Source: a virus
Virus record (IMG/VR): IMGVR_UViG_3300044796_000657
Location: 186,001-250,000 of that record
Direction: 5' to 3' (one strand)
DNA: 64,000 nt
The notes under the pieces: generated by a model
What the model saw: only the letters and a program-made list of their open reading frames with translations
The model's database searches: none
Told to the model about the DNA's origin: nothing
Shown here: one piece after another, positions 17,430 to 26,354 of the stretch
Position numbering within the stretch: position 1 is the stretch's first letter
How the letters are laid out: every line of letters begins with the position of its first letter
Program-made: the position numbers and the translations under genes

Positions 17430-17959
17430 TAAAATCCTAGTTTATCTAACTCTAAACAAATTTCATCACAATCTTCTTTTCTCAAATAGTCTGCCATCGA
17501 ATATTTACTACCAATTCCATTAAGTGATGTCCCTACAAATAACCCTGCTTTGCGATTGACGATCCAAAAACGATCATGAAAAAAATTACTTTTTTTCACA
17601 AACAAAGAAGCGGTTGGACATTCCTCTTTAAATTTCTTTTCATACTGATTGAAAAGTGAATTATTGACATCACCAGTAACAAAAGTTACACTTTTTAACT
17701 TAGACCAATAAGCAGTCATTAACATCAGACTTTCAATGTAATCCGCCGCATGTCTTTCTGGAAAAATATAACGATCAATGATGGTAAGATCTTGAATATT
17801 TTCGGACTTTTTAATAAGCATTCTTCTGATAAGCGACAACGCTTCATTTGGCCTTCTTGGCAGAATACTTCGATATTCCGCTATAGATAAACATTCAGTC
17901 AACCCTTTATCCATAACCATATCATAAAAATCAATTCGTTTATTATAATCATTTTCCAT
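17429..17959 (-). CDS. Unknown protein, possibly phospholipase D-like fold
   Basis: 176 aa with a good Shine-Dalgarno (GAGGAAAATAG). The C-terminal part HDRFWIVN...FVGTSLNGIGSK resembles the H-x-R/K...GTxSxNG pattern of phospholipase D-like domains, with Arg in place of the usual Lys. The rest is unrecognised. It is sandwiched between two glycosyltransferase genes. I would keep this assignment tentative. Confidence 0.4.
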   Translation of the reverse strand: MENDYNKRIDFYDMVMDKGLTECLSIAEYRSILPRRPNEALSLIRRMLIKKSENIQDLTIIDRYIFPERHAADYIESLMLMTAYWSKLKSVTFVTGDVNNSLFNQYEKKFKEECPTASLFVKKSNFFHDRFWIVNRKAGLFVGTSLNGIGSKYSMADYLRKEDCDEICLELDKLGF

Positions 17960-17968
17960 CTATTTTCC

Positions 17969-18727
17969 TCACTTAACCTTTTGAATAACTCTGTTTTGTT
18001 GATCCCGAATCAAACTAGGAATAACGGCCATTGCTTTTTCGTTGAATTTTTCAAGGTCATTCAAATCCATAGCAAAAGTTTCATAATGTTTAACAAGAGT
18101 GTTCTTGATAACTTGCGGCTTATAATTTTGGTAATTCGCCGTTATTGTATACATGAATGGGCCACCGACCTGTTCGAGTTTTTCATCAAACGGGCCACAA
18201 TCCTGCCAACATTCACGGGTTGTTAACATGCACCACTCTTCAACGTACTCAACTTGTGTTTCCTTACCCTCAATATCTTCCATACCATAAGAACTCATGG
18301 ATACACCAACAAGTCCAGCATCTTCAGAATCAGATACACTAATCAGAATATCGATCCAACCCGGATTCAAAATAACAATATCGTGATGTAGGAAAATCAA
18401 ATACTTGGAAGCAGGATCAGCAGCTTTGGCACCAAGATTGACGCTTTTCGTCCACCACATTCTCGACTGATTGCGGATCACTTTACAATCTTGGGTTTCA
18501 AGATCGGAAATGAAATCCTTGGCATCTACACTTTCAGAAGCATCATCAACAACAATAATTTCATAGTTGGTATTGAGACTGACTGCCGCTATTGACTGTA
18601 AGCAAAGGTTGAGAAACGCTGGCTTATCACGATGTACGACAATAATAGAAACCTTTTCATCAGTCATATTATTGAGTTGAAACTTAAGATTGGGTTCAGG
18701 AGCTTTGTCAAAGGGTTTCTTATTCAT
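17969..18727 (-). CDS. Family 2 glycosyltransferase
   Basis: 252 aa. KVSIIVVHRDKPAFLNLCL, EIIVVDDAS and FLHHDIVILNPGW match the GT2 nucleotide-sugar and metal-binding segments. A short N-terminal extension (about 25 residues) precedes the catalytic domain. The start overlaps the stop of the 67-aa gene upstream by one base. It groups with the GT-like gene at 16626 and would extend a surface glycan. Confidence 0.85.
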   Translation of the reverse strand: MNKKPFDKAPEPNLKFQLNNMTDEKVSIIVVHRDKPAFLNLCLQSIAAVSLNTNYEIIVVDDASESVDAKDFISDLETQDCKVIRNQSRMWWTKSVNLGAKAADPASKYLIFLHHDIVILNPGWIDILISVSDSEDAGLVGVSMSSYGMEDIEGKETQVEYVEEWCMLTTRECWQDCGPFDEKLEQVGGPFMYTITANYQNYKPQVIKNTLVKHYETFAMDLNDLEKFNEKAMAVIPSLIRDQQNRVIQKVK

Positions 18728-18930
18728 TATTCACCGTCCAATTCAACTTCGTGGATCGCACGTTCGCAGAAAAAGTTAACGTTATTGACCTTTTCATTCC
18801 ACACAGTAGGATGAGCCTTCATATACGCTTCGGCTTTTTCCTTAGTACTAAAAGCAGCTTCTGAGGTGGCGATACTCATCTCGCCAAGCTCATGAAGCCC
18901 TGATTTGATTACAACATAAATTTTAGCCAT
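18727..18930 (-). CDS. Unknown small protein, 67 aa
   Basis: Start supported by AGAGGTTTT before the ATG. The mix of strand and helix (AKIYVVIKSG, STKEKAEAYMKAHP, ERAIHEVELDGE) reads like a small compact alpha/beta protein. Similar short proteins occur in large phages. No function can be given. Confidence 0.5.
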   Translation of the reverse strand: MAKIYVVIKSGLHELGEMSIATSEAAFSTKEKAEAYMKAHPTVWNEKVNNVNFFCERAIHEVELDGE

Positions 18931-18938
18931 AAAACCTC

Positions 18939-19925
18939 TTAATCTGTACTACCAAAGCCCCCATGCCCACGATCCGAGTTGCCTAAATTTTTGCTTTCTT
19001 CAAACGGTAAATGAATAGGCGATTGTCTAGGCACCAACTGAAGACACTTCCAAGGGAAATCAGGCATAGGAGCATCTGATAGCTTCATCATAGTAGCCTG
19101 TATGCCGCCTATGTAACTTCTATCACAAATACCTACACCTTGCAGGAAGACCCAACCCTTATCAGGTAAACTTGATCTACCAGCAATATCAAAAGCCTGT
19201 CCCATTGATGGCTTAACTGCCAATTCCGTTTTGGCCTTATAAACTTCGGCACCAAATGGTGTCGTATAAAGCTTCGTCATTTCAACAACATGCAGATCGT
19301 ATCCTGAATCGGTTACCCGCACTTTATGTGGTGATACCGCTTTGGGGCTTAATTTATGATAGTAAAATTTTCTATTTCTCAATTCAGTATCATTGGATCT
19401 CTCTTCTGGTCTGTTTAACATATCCAAGAAAAATCCAATCTTATCCGAATCTTTGAATACGGTATGAGCAGCTATGTTGCCCATAACATCAAGAGCCTTA
19501 TAGCCATTCGTTATCATCTTTTCAGCATTAGGAATACCCCATTGCTCTTCAAGAACTACGCCCACATCTTTTTGTGGAACCCGTACGAAAAACTGGCTTC
19601 TATCAAAGTCGCCATATCCTTCAAAGTATCCAGCCGCAAAAATTGGTTTCATCGGCGCCGTTAATGTTGGCATGTACTTTTTGGACGCAGTTACTCCGTT
19701 AGCAATCAAAAACTCTACAATTTTTTTGTCTTCAATGATGAGTGTCAAGGCATTAGAGTTCTTTTTGACCTTATTTTGATTGTAAATGCGATAAGAAATA
19801 TCTTCCATCGCTCTTACACTGATCCACTTTTTGGTCAATATCAAACCGGGAGTATATGCCTTAAAATCAGAAAATCCAAAACCGAGAAGGTAATGGAGTT
19901 CTGTAGCTGTTAGTATTTGTCCCAT
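18939..19925 (-). CDS. dut: dUTPase with N-terminal LAGLIDADG-like domain
   Basis: 328 aa, about twice the usual trimeric dUTPase length. The C-terminal part (about 187-328) has all five dUTPase motifs: SGYDLH (207-212), GRSSL (249-253), GVGICDRSYIGG (263-274), QLV (296-298) and RGHGGFGSTD (319-328). It hydrolyses dUTP to dUMP and PPi, limiting uracil in DNA. The first ~180 residues contain YLLGFGFSDF and FAAGYFEGYGDF, spaced like the two LAGLIDADG helices of homing endonucleases, with only partial acidic residues. A Shine-Dalgarno (AAGGAAG) precedes the start. The fusion is unusual. The N-terminal domain may be a decayed homing endonuclease or a DNA-binding relic. Confidence 0.85.
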   Translation of the reverse strand: MGQILTATELHYLLGFGFSDFKAYTPGLILTKKWISVRAMEDISYRIYNQNKVKKNSNALTLIIEDKKIVEFLIANGVTASKKYMPTLTAPMKPIFAAGYFEGYGDFDRSQFFVRVPQKDVGVVLEEQWGIPNAEKMITNGYKALDVMGNIAAHTVFKDSDKIGFFLDMLNRPEERSNDTELRNRKFYYHKLSPKAVSPHKVRVTDSGYDLHVVEMTKLYTTPFGAEVYKAKTELAVKPSMGQAFDIAGRSSLPDKGWVFLQGVGICDRSYIGGIQATMMKLSDAPMPDFPWKCLQLVPRQSPIHLPFEESKNLGNSDRGHGGFGSTD

Positions 19926-19926
19926 C

Positions 19927-20139
19927 TTACTTCCTTACAGATTCAATATAATGATTAACGTTTTTGATAAAATGATTGTAGGTACCGGGTGGCATCTTGC
20001 GAACCTTTTGAATGACCAAAACTTTGATAGACTCATCCAAATCAAGAGACGTTATGAATTCCAATAGTTTATCAAATGTAGGAATAATATCAAGATCAAG
20101 AGACTTGGGCCGAGAAAATATCAAAGATTGGATTGTCAT
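19927..20139 (-). CDS. Unknown small helical protein, 70 aa
   Basis: Starts at the head of the minus-strand unit that leads into dut, divergent from the gene at 20165, with 25 bases between the starts. Two amphipathic helices are suggested (PTFDKLLEFITSLDLD, TYNHFIKNVNHYIESVRK). No Shine-Dalgarno is clear. No family recognised. Confidence 0.45.
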   Translation of the reverse strand: MTIQSLIFSRPKSLDLDIIPTFDKLLEFITSLDLDESIKVLVIQKVRKMPPGTYNHFIKNVNHYIESVRK

Positions 20140-20164
20140 TTGGAGCTTTCATAGTAAATAACAT

Positions 20165-20587
20165 ATGAACATGAGTTTTAGAGAATTCGTTAACCCCGGT
20201 GCTTTTCAAGATACTTCAAAAGTCGGAATCGATAATCACTTTTTTGGTATTGGTAAAAGTGACCTTCCAACCCCCACACTTGACTTGCCTACCAAAACTA
20301 TAGCAAGCAAAGTTCGCCGCATTAACTATACCGAAAATCCCATTTCTATCAACTTACAAGACGGTACGACTTGGAACGTAACAAAGAAACAGTGGGATTA
20401 TCTAGTAGCCATCGGCAAGACACCCAAAGTCAACAGTAGCATCCAAATAGAAATGTATCTGGATGGTACCATCAAATCGCTAGATGTATTTGGTGGTGAT
20501 CCGGGGCGAAGTCAACCAGCACCCCTAGCCCAACAAAGCGGAAAACCCGGCGTCAAAAACGTCAATCCTAAACGTGGCCCCTTTTAA
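20165..20587 (+). CDS. Unknown protein, 140 aa
   Basis: Starts after TAAATA and four bases with no Shine-Dalgarno; ATG at 20171 is an alternative. The central segment ([26 protein letters not shown]) looks like a small beta-barrel, and the C-terminus is Pro/Gly/Gln-rich. It converges with dnaJ (4-base overlap). Function unknown. Confidence 0.45.
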   Translation: MNMSFREFVNPGAFQDTSKVGIDNHFFGIGKSDLPTPTLDLPTKTIASKVRRINYTENPISINLQDGTTWNVTKKQWDYLVAIGKTPKVNSSIQIEMYLDGTIKSLDVFGGDPGRSQPAPLAQQSGKPGVKNVNPKRGPF

Positions 20588-21588
20588 CGTTCACAACTTT
20601 CATAAAACGTCTTCATGTTTGGCGTGAGATTTTCCTTCTCCCACTCATAAAGATCATCCACCAATTTCTTGTACGCCAATTCCACATCATCAGGATTGAC
20701 AACATCGGCTACAACTTCAATGTTCATATCGCCCGTTCTACCAGACTGCGGATTAGCAAAACCCTTACCAGCAACCTTAAGCAAAGTTCCAGATTTTGTC
20801 AGAGGAGCAATGTTAACTTCAATAGTGCCATTAAGCGTAGGAACGGCCAATTTACCGCCCTTAACTAAAACGGAATATTGAACCGGAACCTTACAGAACA
20901 AATCATCCTTATGCCGCATAAACCTTTCATGCGGATTGACACGAACACTCACAAACAAACTACCTGCCTGTTTACCGAATGTATTACCGCCTCCAATGAC
21001 CCTCATGGTCATTTGATCTTGGGTACCCTTGGGGAAATCCACTGTCATTGGACTTTCTGACCGATGGTAACCTTTGCCTGAGCATGGCTTACATTCTTTG
21101 ACTGATCGTTTTCCTGTACCCTTACAATTTGTGCAAGGCATCGTAATGGTCATGTTGCCTTGCCGTTGATTTCTTCTTCCTTGACCAGCACAAAATAAGC
21201 ACGTTTGAGACTCGGCAGAACCACTTCCCTTACAATCGCTACATTCTGTCATTTTTGGCACATTCAATGTCTTAGTGCATCCATCAGCAGCTTCCCAGAA
21301 ATCCAAAGGTGTTTCCATATGGATGTCGTATTGGGTATTCTGTCTTTGGTGTCCAAAATTGAACATTTGTGAAAAAACATCACTGAACAAGTCCTGATAA
21401 TCCCCTTGATCAGAGGGGTTAGTCAAAGATTCATAAGCATTTGTAATTTCTTTGAACTTAATTTCTGCTTCAGGATCGCCCGGATTCCTATCGGGGTGAT
21501 ACTGCATGGCGAGTTTGCGGTACGCTTTTTTGACTTCGTCTTCGGAAGCACTTGCATTAATACCTAAAATTTCATACGGATTTTTCAT
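20584..21588 (-). CDS. dnaJ: DnaJ-type co-chaperone
   Basis: 334 aa. Residues 1-60 form a J domain with HPD at 31-33, which stimulates DnaK ATPase. Four CxxCxGxG repeats ([32 protein letters not shown]) make the zinc-finger domain, followed by the peptide-binding C-terminal domains. The Gly/Phe linker is short, about 10-20 residues with FNFGHQ. It would recruit host DnaK for virion protein folding or replication remodelling. A full-length class A DnaJ is uncommon in phages. It overlaps the 75-aa gene upstream. Confidence 0.93.
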   Translation of the reverse strand: MKNPYEILGINASASEDEVKKAYRKLAMQYHPDRNPGDPEAEIKFKEITNAYESLTNPSDQGDYQDLFSDVFSQMFNFGHQRQNTQYDIHMETPLDFWEAADGCTKTLNVPKMTECSDCKGSGSAESQTCLFCAGQGRRNQRQGNMTITMPCTNCKGTGKRSVKECKPCSGKGYHRSESPMTVDFPKGTQDQMTMRVIGGGNTFGKQAGSLFVSVRVNPHERFMRHKDDLFCKVPVQYSVLVKGGKLAVPTLNGTIEVNIAPLTKSGTLLKVAGKGFANPQSGRTGDMNIEVVADVVNPDDVELAYKKLVDDLYEWEKENLTPNMKTFYESCER

Positions 21589-21799
21589 TCAGCACCACGT
21601 AAGATGTATAGCCTTCTTGAACAGTCATTTCACCCATTGTTGGCGCAACGTTGTGTGGCCAATCTTCACCCTTTTTGCGAAACGTTAACACTAACTCGCC
21701 ATCGCTATTTTTGACGATGCCGCATTCGGTTCCTTCAACTAGCAGAACCTTAACTTTATGCCAAATATTTTCATGTAATTCAATATTTTCATTGTCCAT
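21572..21799 (-). CDS. Unknown small protein, 75 aa
   Basis: The start follows GGAGAGTTATC. The product reads as a small beta-rich domain ([43 protein letters not shown]). It lies between glpX and dnaJ and overlaps both, so expression is coupled. No family recognised. Confidence 0.45.
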   Translation of the reverse strand: MDNENIELHENIWHKVKVLLVEGTECGIVKNSDGELVLTFRKKGEDWPHNVAPTMGEMTVQEGYTSYVVLNEKSV

Positions 21800-22718
21800 G
21801 ATAACTCTCCACGTGTTTAATACTCTTGGTTTCTGACTCCATCAAAATAGAATGTGTTACAATATGCTTACCATCTATTCTGACCCCACGCAACAAGCTT
21901 CCGTTAGTGATGCCTGTTGCCGCAAACATAACCCGACCTTTAGCCAAATCTTCTTTGTCATACACCTTGTCATCCACTGGCTTATAGTTCTTGTCGTCTA
22001 CCAATCTGCCGATGAACTCACCGCCCAAGCACTTCAACGCTGCGGCTGTAATGACGCCCTCTGGGGCACCACCTACGCCAATAAACAAATCAATACCGGA
22101 TTGAGGCATCGCTACAGCAATTGCGCCACTAACATCACAATCCTGAATGAAGCGTATTCGACAGCCGAGACTCCGCATTTTACCAGCCAAAGCTTCATGC
22201 CTTGGTCGATCTAACATACAAACAGTCAATTGCGCTTTGCCAGTGCGATACTTAACTTTCTCCACTAACGAGGGGTAGCTATCTTCAAAGTTGACATGTA
22301 AATCCGCTGCTGCATATTTGGATGCTGCTACAGCTATTTTTTCCATGTAAAACTCTTCGATTGGCATTAGGTTTCCCTTTTCTCCAATTGCAATCACCGA
22401 CATCGCCTCATAACCACCCTTGGCCGTCGGAGTTGTACCTTCAACTGGATCAACAGCAATTTCATAAGTGTTCATGGTTTTTTGCAGTAATTCAGCGTAT
22501 TTTCCAACTTGTTCACCCTTATACAATCCTACCGAACCATCCTTAATGCCTTCGCCTATAACAATTTCTGCCCCAAAAATAATGTTGTTGAGTCTTTTTC
22601 GCATGGCATCGGTTGCCACTTGATCAATTTTAATCTTATCGCCCGATCCCACCAGCCTCGAAGCAGCAACAGCCGCCGCTTCAGTAGCTTCAACGATTTC
22701 AAACAATAAATGCTTCAT
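21789..22718 (-). CDS. glpX: Class II fructose-1,6-bisphosphatase (GlpX)
   Basis: 309 aa, near the usual GlpX length. It hydrolyses fructose-1,6-bisphosphate to fructose-6-phosphate and Pi using divalent metal. Conserved metal and substrate motifs are present in order: DQVATDAMR, VIGEGIKD, DPVEGTTPTAKG and GVGGAPEGV, so the active site looks intact. The start follows GGAGATTATCA. It overlaps a methyltransferase gene upstream (20 bases) and the 75-aa gene downstream. As an auxiliary metabolic gene it would steer carbon toward gluconeogenesis or the pentose phosphate route, feeding nucleotide or sugar-nucleotide synthesis. Confidence 0.93.
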   Translation of the reverse strand: MKHLLFEIVEATEAAAVAASRLVGSGDKIKIDQVATDAMRKRLNNIIFGAEIVIGEGIKDGSVGLYKGEQVGKYAELLQKTMNTYEIAVDPVEGTTPTAKGGYEAMSVIAIGEKGNLMPIEEFYMEKIAVAASKYAAADLHVNFEDSYPSLVEKVKYRTGKAQLTVCMLDRPRHEALAGKMRSLGCRIRFIQDCDVSGAIAVAMPQSGIDLFIGVGGAPEGVITAAALKCLGGEFIGRLVDDKNYKPVDDKVYDKEDLAKGRVMFAATGITNGSLLRGVRIDGKHIVTHSILMESETKSIKHVESYHGQ

Positions 22719-23307
22719 TGATAATCTCCATGTCTTTTTTAGTCGGTCTTTCCAATAAGTCGTATTTGGTTTCTTGGCCTTTTGTCCAACTCAACCATAC
22801 CGTCCATTGAACTTCCATCGTTGGTGCACTTCCTCTGGAAGTGTCAAAGTTAGGACGCCAAGTTAACGGCAAGATATAACTCGGTGGAAACTCTCTGAAT
22901 AATGGTATGCGTGTTTTAGCGTGCCAGTATTGCGATTTAAGCAACATCGCCACAAACGACACCTCTTCATTCAAGGCTTTCCTAATGAATGCCCCACTGT
23001 GGGCGAATGGCGGATTTGTTATAATGGCATATTGATTATTGGGAAACGGCTCTGCCTTCAAGTAATCAACACCACCACGCCCGTAAACGCCTTCGGTGCG
23101 AATGTCAGTCGATTCAACCGTGTACCCTAAAGCTTCTAGAGTTTTAGCCATCATGCCATTACCGGCAGCACATTCCCAAACATTAACACCCATAGGAAGT
23201 TTCACATACTTCATAAGGGCTACAGTTACATCAGGAGGTGTTGGATAAAAATCATGGGCACGACGACTTTCATATCCCCCGCCATGCAACTGTAAATCGT
23301 TTTTCAT
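22699..23307 (-). CDS. DNA N6-adenine methyltransferase-like protein
   Basis: 202 aa. DFYPTPPDVTVAL and the SAM-binding WECAAGNGMMAK are followed by ITNPPF, the catalytic motif of amino-methyltransferases. The order matches the gene at 15742 (DFYETP...NPPF), although the two share little else by eye. Coupled to glpX and to the deaminase gene upstream by overlaps. Likely modifies phage DNA or protects it from host restriction. Substrate not determinable. Confidence 0.75.
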   Translation of the reverse strand: MKNDLQLHGGGYESRRAHDFYPTPPDVTVALMKYVKLPMGVNVWECAAGNGMMAKTLEALGYTVESTDIRTEGVYGRGGVDYLKAEPFPNNQYAIITNPPFAHSGAFIRKALNEEVSFVAMLLKSQYWHAKTRIPLFREFPPSYILPLTWRPNFDTSRGSAPTMEVQWTVWLSWTKGQETKYDLLERPTKKDMEIINEAFIV

Positions 23308-23795
23308 TCGTCAATTTTATCTTCTAAAGATACTTTGAGTGATTCTCGCAAAGATGGGGAAGCAATAGTATAACATTCTTCCGCTAATACTCCACCCATA
23401 TATTTCAAATCTACGTCTTCTAAATTCAATTTTTTGGCAGTAACGAAACCTTGAACGTGATCGTAGGCACCAAAGATAATTTCTTGAATACCAGCGTTTA
23501 TAGCGGCGGCTGCACACATCGCACATGGTTCAGAAGTAACATACAACGTGCCTTCTTTCAAAGAGCGACGATGTGTCATTGCTGCTTTTCTAATGACATT
23601 AATTTCAGCATGACAAGTCGGATCTGATTCCATCAAAATACTTTGACCTTCGGCAATGACCTTGTTAGGAAACACCAAAACAGCACCACGGGCTTGCTCG
23701 CCTTGTGATTTCGCTGAATCCGCTGCTTCAATAGCCAATTTCATATGACGAAAATCGCCATTTGACTTTTTGCTCGTTACATAATCTTTAAACAT
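23304..23795 (-). CDS. Zinc-dependent nucleoside/nucleobase deaminase
   Basis: 163 aa of the cytidine/deoxycytidylate deaminase superfamily. CHAEINVI supplies the catalytic Glu and a zinc ligand, and PCAMCAAA gives the paired Cys. Sequence around the active site (TSEPCAMCAAAAINAGI) resembles guanine deaminase and tRNA adenosine deaminase-type members more than dCMP deaminase, which is encoded separately at 40934. Start supported by AGGGAAG. Substrate uncertain. Confidence 0.8.
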   Translation of the reverse strand: MFKDYVTSKKSNGDFRHMKLAIEAADSAKSQGEQARGAVLVFPNKVIAEGQSILMESDPTCHAEINVIRKAAMTHRRSLKEGTLYVTSEPCAMCAAAAINAGIQEIIFGAYDHVQGFVTAKKLNLEDVDLKYMGGVLAEECYTIASPSLRESLKVSLEDKIDE

Positions 23796-23836
23796 ATACT
23801 TCCCTCTTAAAGTTAAAGTAGTAGGCTAAATACCGT

Positions 23837-24232
23837 ATGAGTGAGAAAATACACAAATGCGGTATCACCAAAGAAAAGGGATACCTTTACTTCGTAGATG
23901 GCAGCGGAAATGTTGCCAAAGTAAAAAGGGGCGAGAGCAATAAAACAATCGTTTGTAAAAACGATGGTGAGTTTTCTCGTGAAGATGGCTGGATTTATTT
24001 CGTTGACAAGCAGGGTGATGTCAGTCGTTCTAAAATGAAATCATTCAAAGAATATGCTGAATTGAAAGACGAAGCAGCTGATCAACTATTTGTTGAAAAG
24101 AATTGGATTGCGGGAGCCATTAATCCAGACCATAAAGGATTTTGTACTCCGATGTCCAAGCCAACGTGTACCCCACACCGTAAGGCGTTAGCAAAGAGAT
24201 TCAAAGGCGGCGATTTACACCACGGAGCCTAA
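23837..24232 (+). CDS. Unknown protein with GYLYFVD/GWIYFVD repeats
   Basis: 131 aa. Two copies of a short motif, GYLYFVDGSGNV (15-26) and GWIYFVDKQGDV (about 51-62), suggest tandem beta-hairpin units. The 65-aa protein at 38233-38430 carries the related GWVHFFDEHGNS. The C-terminal half has Cys/His (FCTPMSKPTCTPHRK). The ATG follows TAAATA plus four bases with no Shine-Dalgarno. Its stop overlaps the downstream metallopeptidase gene. Function unknown. Confidence 0.5.
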   Translation: MSEKIHKCGITKEKGYLYFVDGSGNVAKVKRGESNKTIVCKNDGEFSREDGWIYFVDKQGDVSRSKMKSFKEYAELKDEAADQLFVEKNWIAGAINPDHKGFCTPMSKPTCTPHRKALAKRFKGGDLHHGA

Positions 24233-24819
24233 TGAAATTTAAGATTTGGTTAGAGACTACTGGTTCCTCAATACGCAGAAAATTACAGACCGCAATTGCT
24301 TCCTACCTCGGTCGGTCGTTTGCGGTCAAATCATTTAAAGTCGATCCCAATCACGGTGAAAACGAATCGGGATTATTTGGGAAGTCAGATGGTATTCGCC
24401 AAGATAACGGCGACATCATTGTTAAAGATATGAAATCCGGCATTCACGAACTTTTACATCAAGCCGGATTTATGCCTATCGGAATTGGTGAATTTTTGAA
24501 TGAAGGTATAACCCAACTGGTTACTGAAGATATAGCCAAGCAGAACAAACTGCCTATATCTCATTCTTACAGAGAGAATACTGAATATGTACGAAAATAT
24601 GTGCTTCCTGCTACCGGGCTTGATCTGCCTACTTTGGCTAGGCAATATGCGAAGAGTCAAAACAAAGGTAAGTTAATTGTCGATCTGATTTGGGCAAAAA
24701 ATCAAGGCAAGTTCAATAACACGGAAGATTGGGGAACCGATCCCTATTCTTCGATGTTGAGAACGTTGCCTTTTATTATCGGACCATATAACAGCCATCT
24801 CAATTTTATCACGAGATAG
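24232..24819 (+). CDS. HExxH zinc metallopeptidase-like protein
   Basis: 195 aa. GIHELLHQAGF contains the HExxH zinc motif, and FLNEGITQLVTED, about 25 residues on, supplies a Glu as a third ligand, a gluzincin-like layout. The rest is unrecognised. Start overlaps the preceding stop, so the two plus-strand genes are co-translated. A role in virion protein processing, lysis or host regulator cleavage is possible. Confidence 0.6.
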   Translation: MKFKIWLETTGSSIRRKLQTAIASYLGRSFAVKSFKVDPNHGENESGLFGKSDGIRQDNGDIIVKDMKSGIHELLHQAGFMPIGIGEFLNEGITQLVTEDIAKQNKLPISHSYRENTEYVRKYVLPATGLDLPTLARQYAKSQNKGKLIVDLIWAKNQGKFNNTEDWGTDPYSSMLRTLPFIIGPYNSHLNFITR

Positions 24820-25294
24820 ATTTAGAAATCATCCACGGCATTTTCATGAGTCCATCTCTCGGATCACGACTCCTCAATACACCGGGATTGTCTGGACAAC
24901 TTGGATCACGTACCAATAAAGGCAAATCAAATTTTGTCCCTTTGTATCCAAACGGATTCCCAACCCTTCTTATTAACATTGATGTCTTGGTTTTGACTTT
25001 ATAGGACTCTTGAAGCTTGCTAACAATTTCTGGAATTTCCAAATTCTTCAACTTGTCAGCTTCGGCTTGCGATGAAAGACGAGTAAATCTAGGTTTTTTA
25101 GCATCGAAACGGTGAGGAATTCCGTGAGGAATTGACGCACATTCCAACCCCTTAACAAATGCTGGTAAACCTTCACTATCCCATTGGCACTCCGCTCTAC
25201 AAATAATGAGGTAATCCTCCAAAGTCGCCACTTCCCTAACACGGAAAACGGACGATCTTTGGAGTTTGAGATAAATCTCTAGAATCGTTTCCAT
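24809..25294 (-). CDS. Unknown protein, 161 aa
   Basis: Charged soluble protein (RSSVFRVREVATLEDYLI, KLQESYKVKTKTSMLIRRVG) with a Pro/Asp-rich C-terminal part (RDPSCPDNPGVLRSRDPRDG). It converges with the metallopeptidase gene and follows the ADP-ribosylglycohydrolase gene by one base, so it may be co-expressed. No family recognised. Confidence 0.45.
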   Translation of the reverse strand: METILEIYLKLQRSSVFRVREVATLEDYLIICRAECQWDSEGLPAFVKGLECASIPHGIPHRFDAKKPRFTRLSSQAEADKLKNLEIPEIVSKLQESYKVKTKTSMLIRRVGNPFGYKGTKFDLPLLVRDPSCPDNPGVLRSRDPRDGLMKMPWMISKSIS

Positions 25295-25295
25295 G

Positions 25296-26144
25296 TTATG
25301 CCCATTTTTTTGCCATTAACTTCTGATCAAGCTGGACAAGATAATCATGTCCATATTTGCCGTTTTCCAAATTTTCAACAAGGTGCGAAGGCAAATCTTT
25401 GATATAGTCATTAGCGTGCGCCGCACAACCCAAAGCGATTGTCGCCACAGTATCTACGTCGCCGCCGAAATCCACACAAACTCTTAACAGTTCGGATAAG
25501 CGATTACATTTTACGACTGCGGTAATGGCTGCTCGCACGCTCATCCAGCCTTTTGGGCCAACCTCGCCAATGTACGGAACGTTCCAATCACCCGGAACAT
25601 ACGTGGATAAAAACTCCCCAATGTGCTTTTTACTGCCGAGTTGGTGGTAGAAATAATGACTCATCAGCGCTGCTGCTTGCGCTGCCCAAATACCGTCATC
25701 TGTATCGTGAGTAATGCGTGCTTGAATAGCACAGTGGTGTACAACCTTGGAACGTTGTGGGTACATACCCAACGGAACCGCTCGCATCGCAGCACCACTC
25801 TTATCGCTCTTATTGTTACCCTTCAAACGATCAAGAAGCTCTTGACCGTTTTCAACTTCCGTTAAAAGTCCATAGAAACCACTTGCGTATCCTTCCCGTG
25901 GATCACGCTTGAAAACTGCGACAAACTTATCCGCCAAATCCAATGGCGTAAATCGGTCGTATTCCAGCATTGCTTCAGCGATTGCGATACTCATTTGAGC
26001 ATCGTCTGTATAGCAACCGGGTTTGATTTTATGCTTGGGATGCGCAGTGTACTGCTTGAGGTTATTGAATTCATCAATGTGCTTTGGCTTGACGTATTCA
26101 AATCCTGCACCATAGGCATCGCCAACACTTAATTCTACCAACAT
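25296..26144 (-). CDS. ADP-ribosylglycohydrolase (DraG/ARH family)
   Basis: 282 aa. GDAYGAGFE near the N-terminus, CYTDDAQMS, and DFGGDVDTVATIALG near the C-terminus are the conserved metal- and ADP-ribose-binding segments of the family. These enzymes remove ADP-ribose from proteins or nucleic acids. Start supported by AGAGGATGATCTC. A phage enzyme could reverse host defensive ADP-ribosylation or undo modification of polymerase. No ADP-ribosyltransferase is visible in the window. Confidence 0.88.
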   Translation of the reverse strand: MLVELSVGDAYGAGFEYVKPKHIDEFNNLKQYTAHPKHKIKPGCYTDDAQMSIAIAEAMLEYDRFTPLDLADKFVAVFKRDPREGYASGFYGLLTEVENGQELLDRLKGNNKSDKSGAAMRAVPLGMYPQRSKVVHHCAIQARITHDTDDGIWAAQAAALMSHYFYHQLGSKKHIGEFLSTYVPGDWNVPYIGEVGPKGWMSVRAAITAVVKCNRLSELLRVCVDFGGDVDTVATIALGCAAHANDYIKDLPSHLVENLENGKYGHDYLVQLDQKLMAKKWA

Positions 26145-26148
26145 GAGA

Positions 26149-26352
26149 TCATCCTCTTGAGGGTTTTTTGCCCGTATGTTTTCGTTGCTGTTGCTTCAAA
26201 CATTCAGCATGATACGCAACAGGAAATCCGTCGGTATCCAAATCAGTAGGGTGCAAAGAATACTTTTTACCCATCTTTAATTCAAAGCCGCATTTGCCGC
26301 AATTGCGATGCCGATGTTTACAGTGTTTGGTAATGACGTATTCAGGACTCAT
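26149..26352 (-). CDS. Small zinc-finger-like protein, 67 aa
   Basis: KHRHRNCGKCGFELKMG and AYHAECLKQ give a C-x2-C...H-x3-C pattern typical of a small zinc-binding domain. The tail is basic (QQQRKHTGKKPSRG). Start preceded by GAGGATTATTAACC. It lies just upstream of the ADP-ribosylglycohydrolase gene on the same strand. Nucleic-acid binding is possible. Confidence 0.5.
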   Translation of the reverse strand: MSPEYVITKHCKHRHRNCGKCGFELKMGKKYSLHPTDLDTDGFPVAYHAECLKQQQRKHTGKKPSRG

Positions 26353-26354
26353 GG

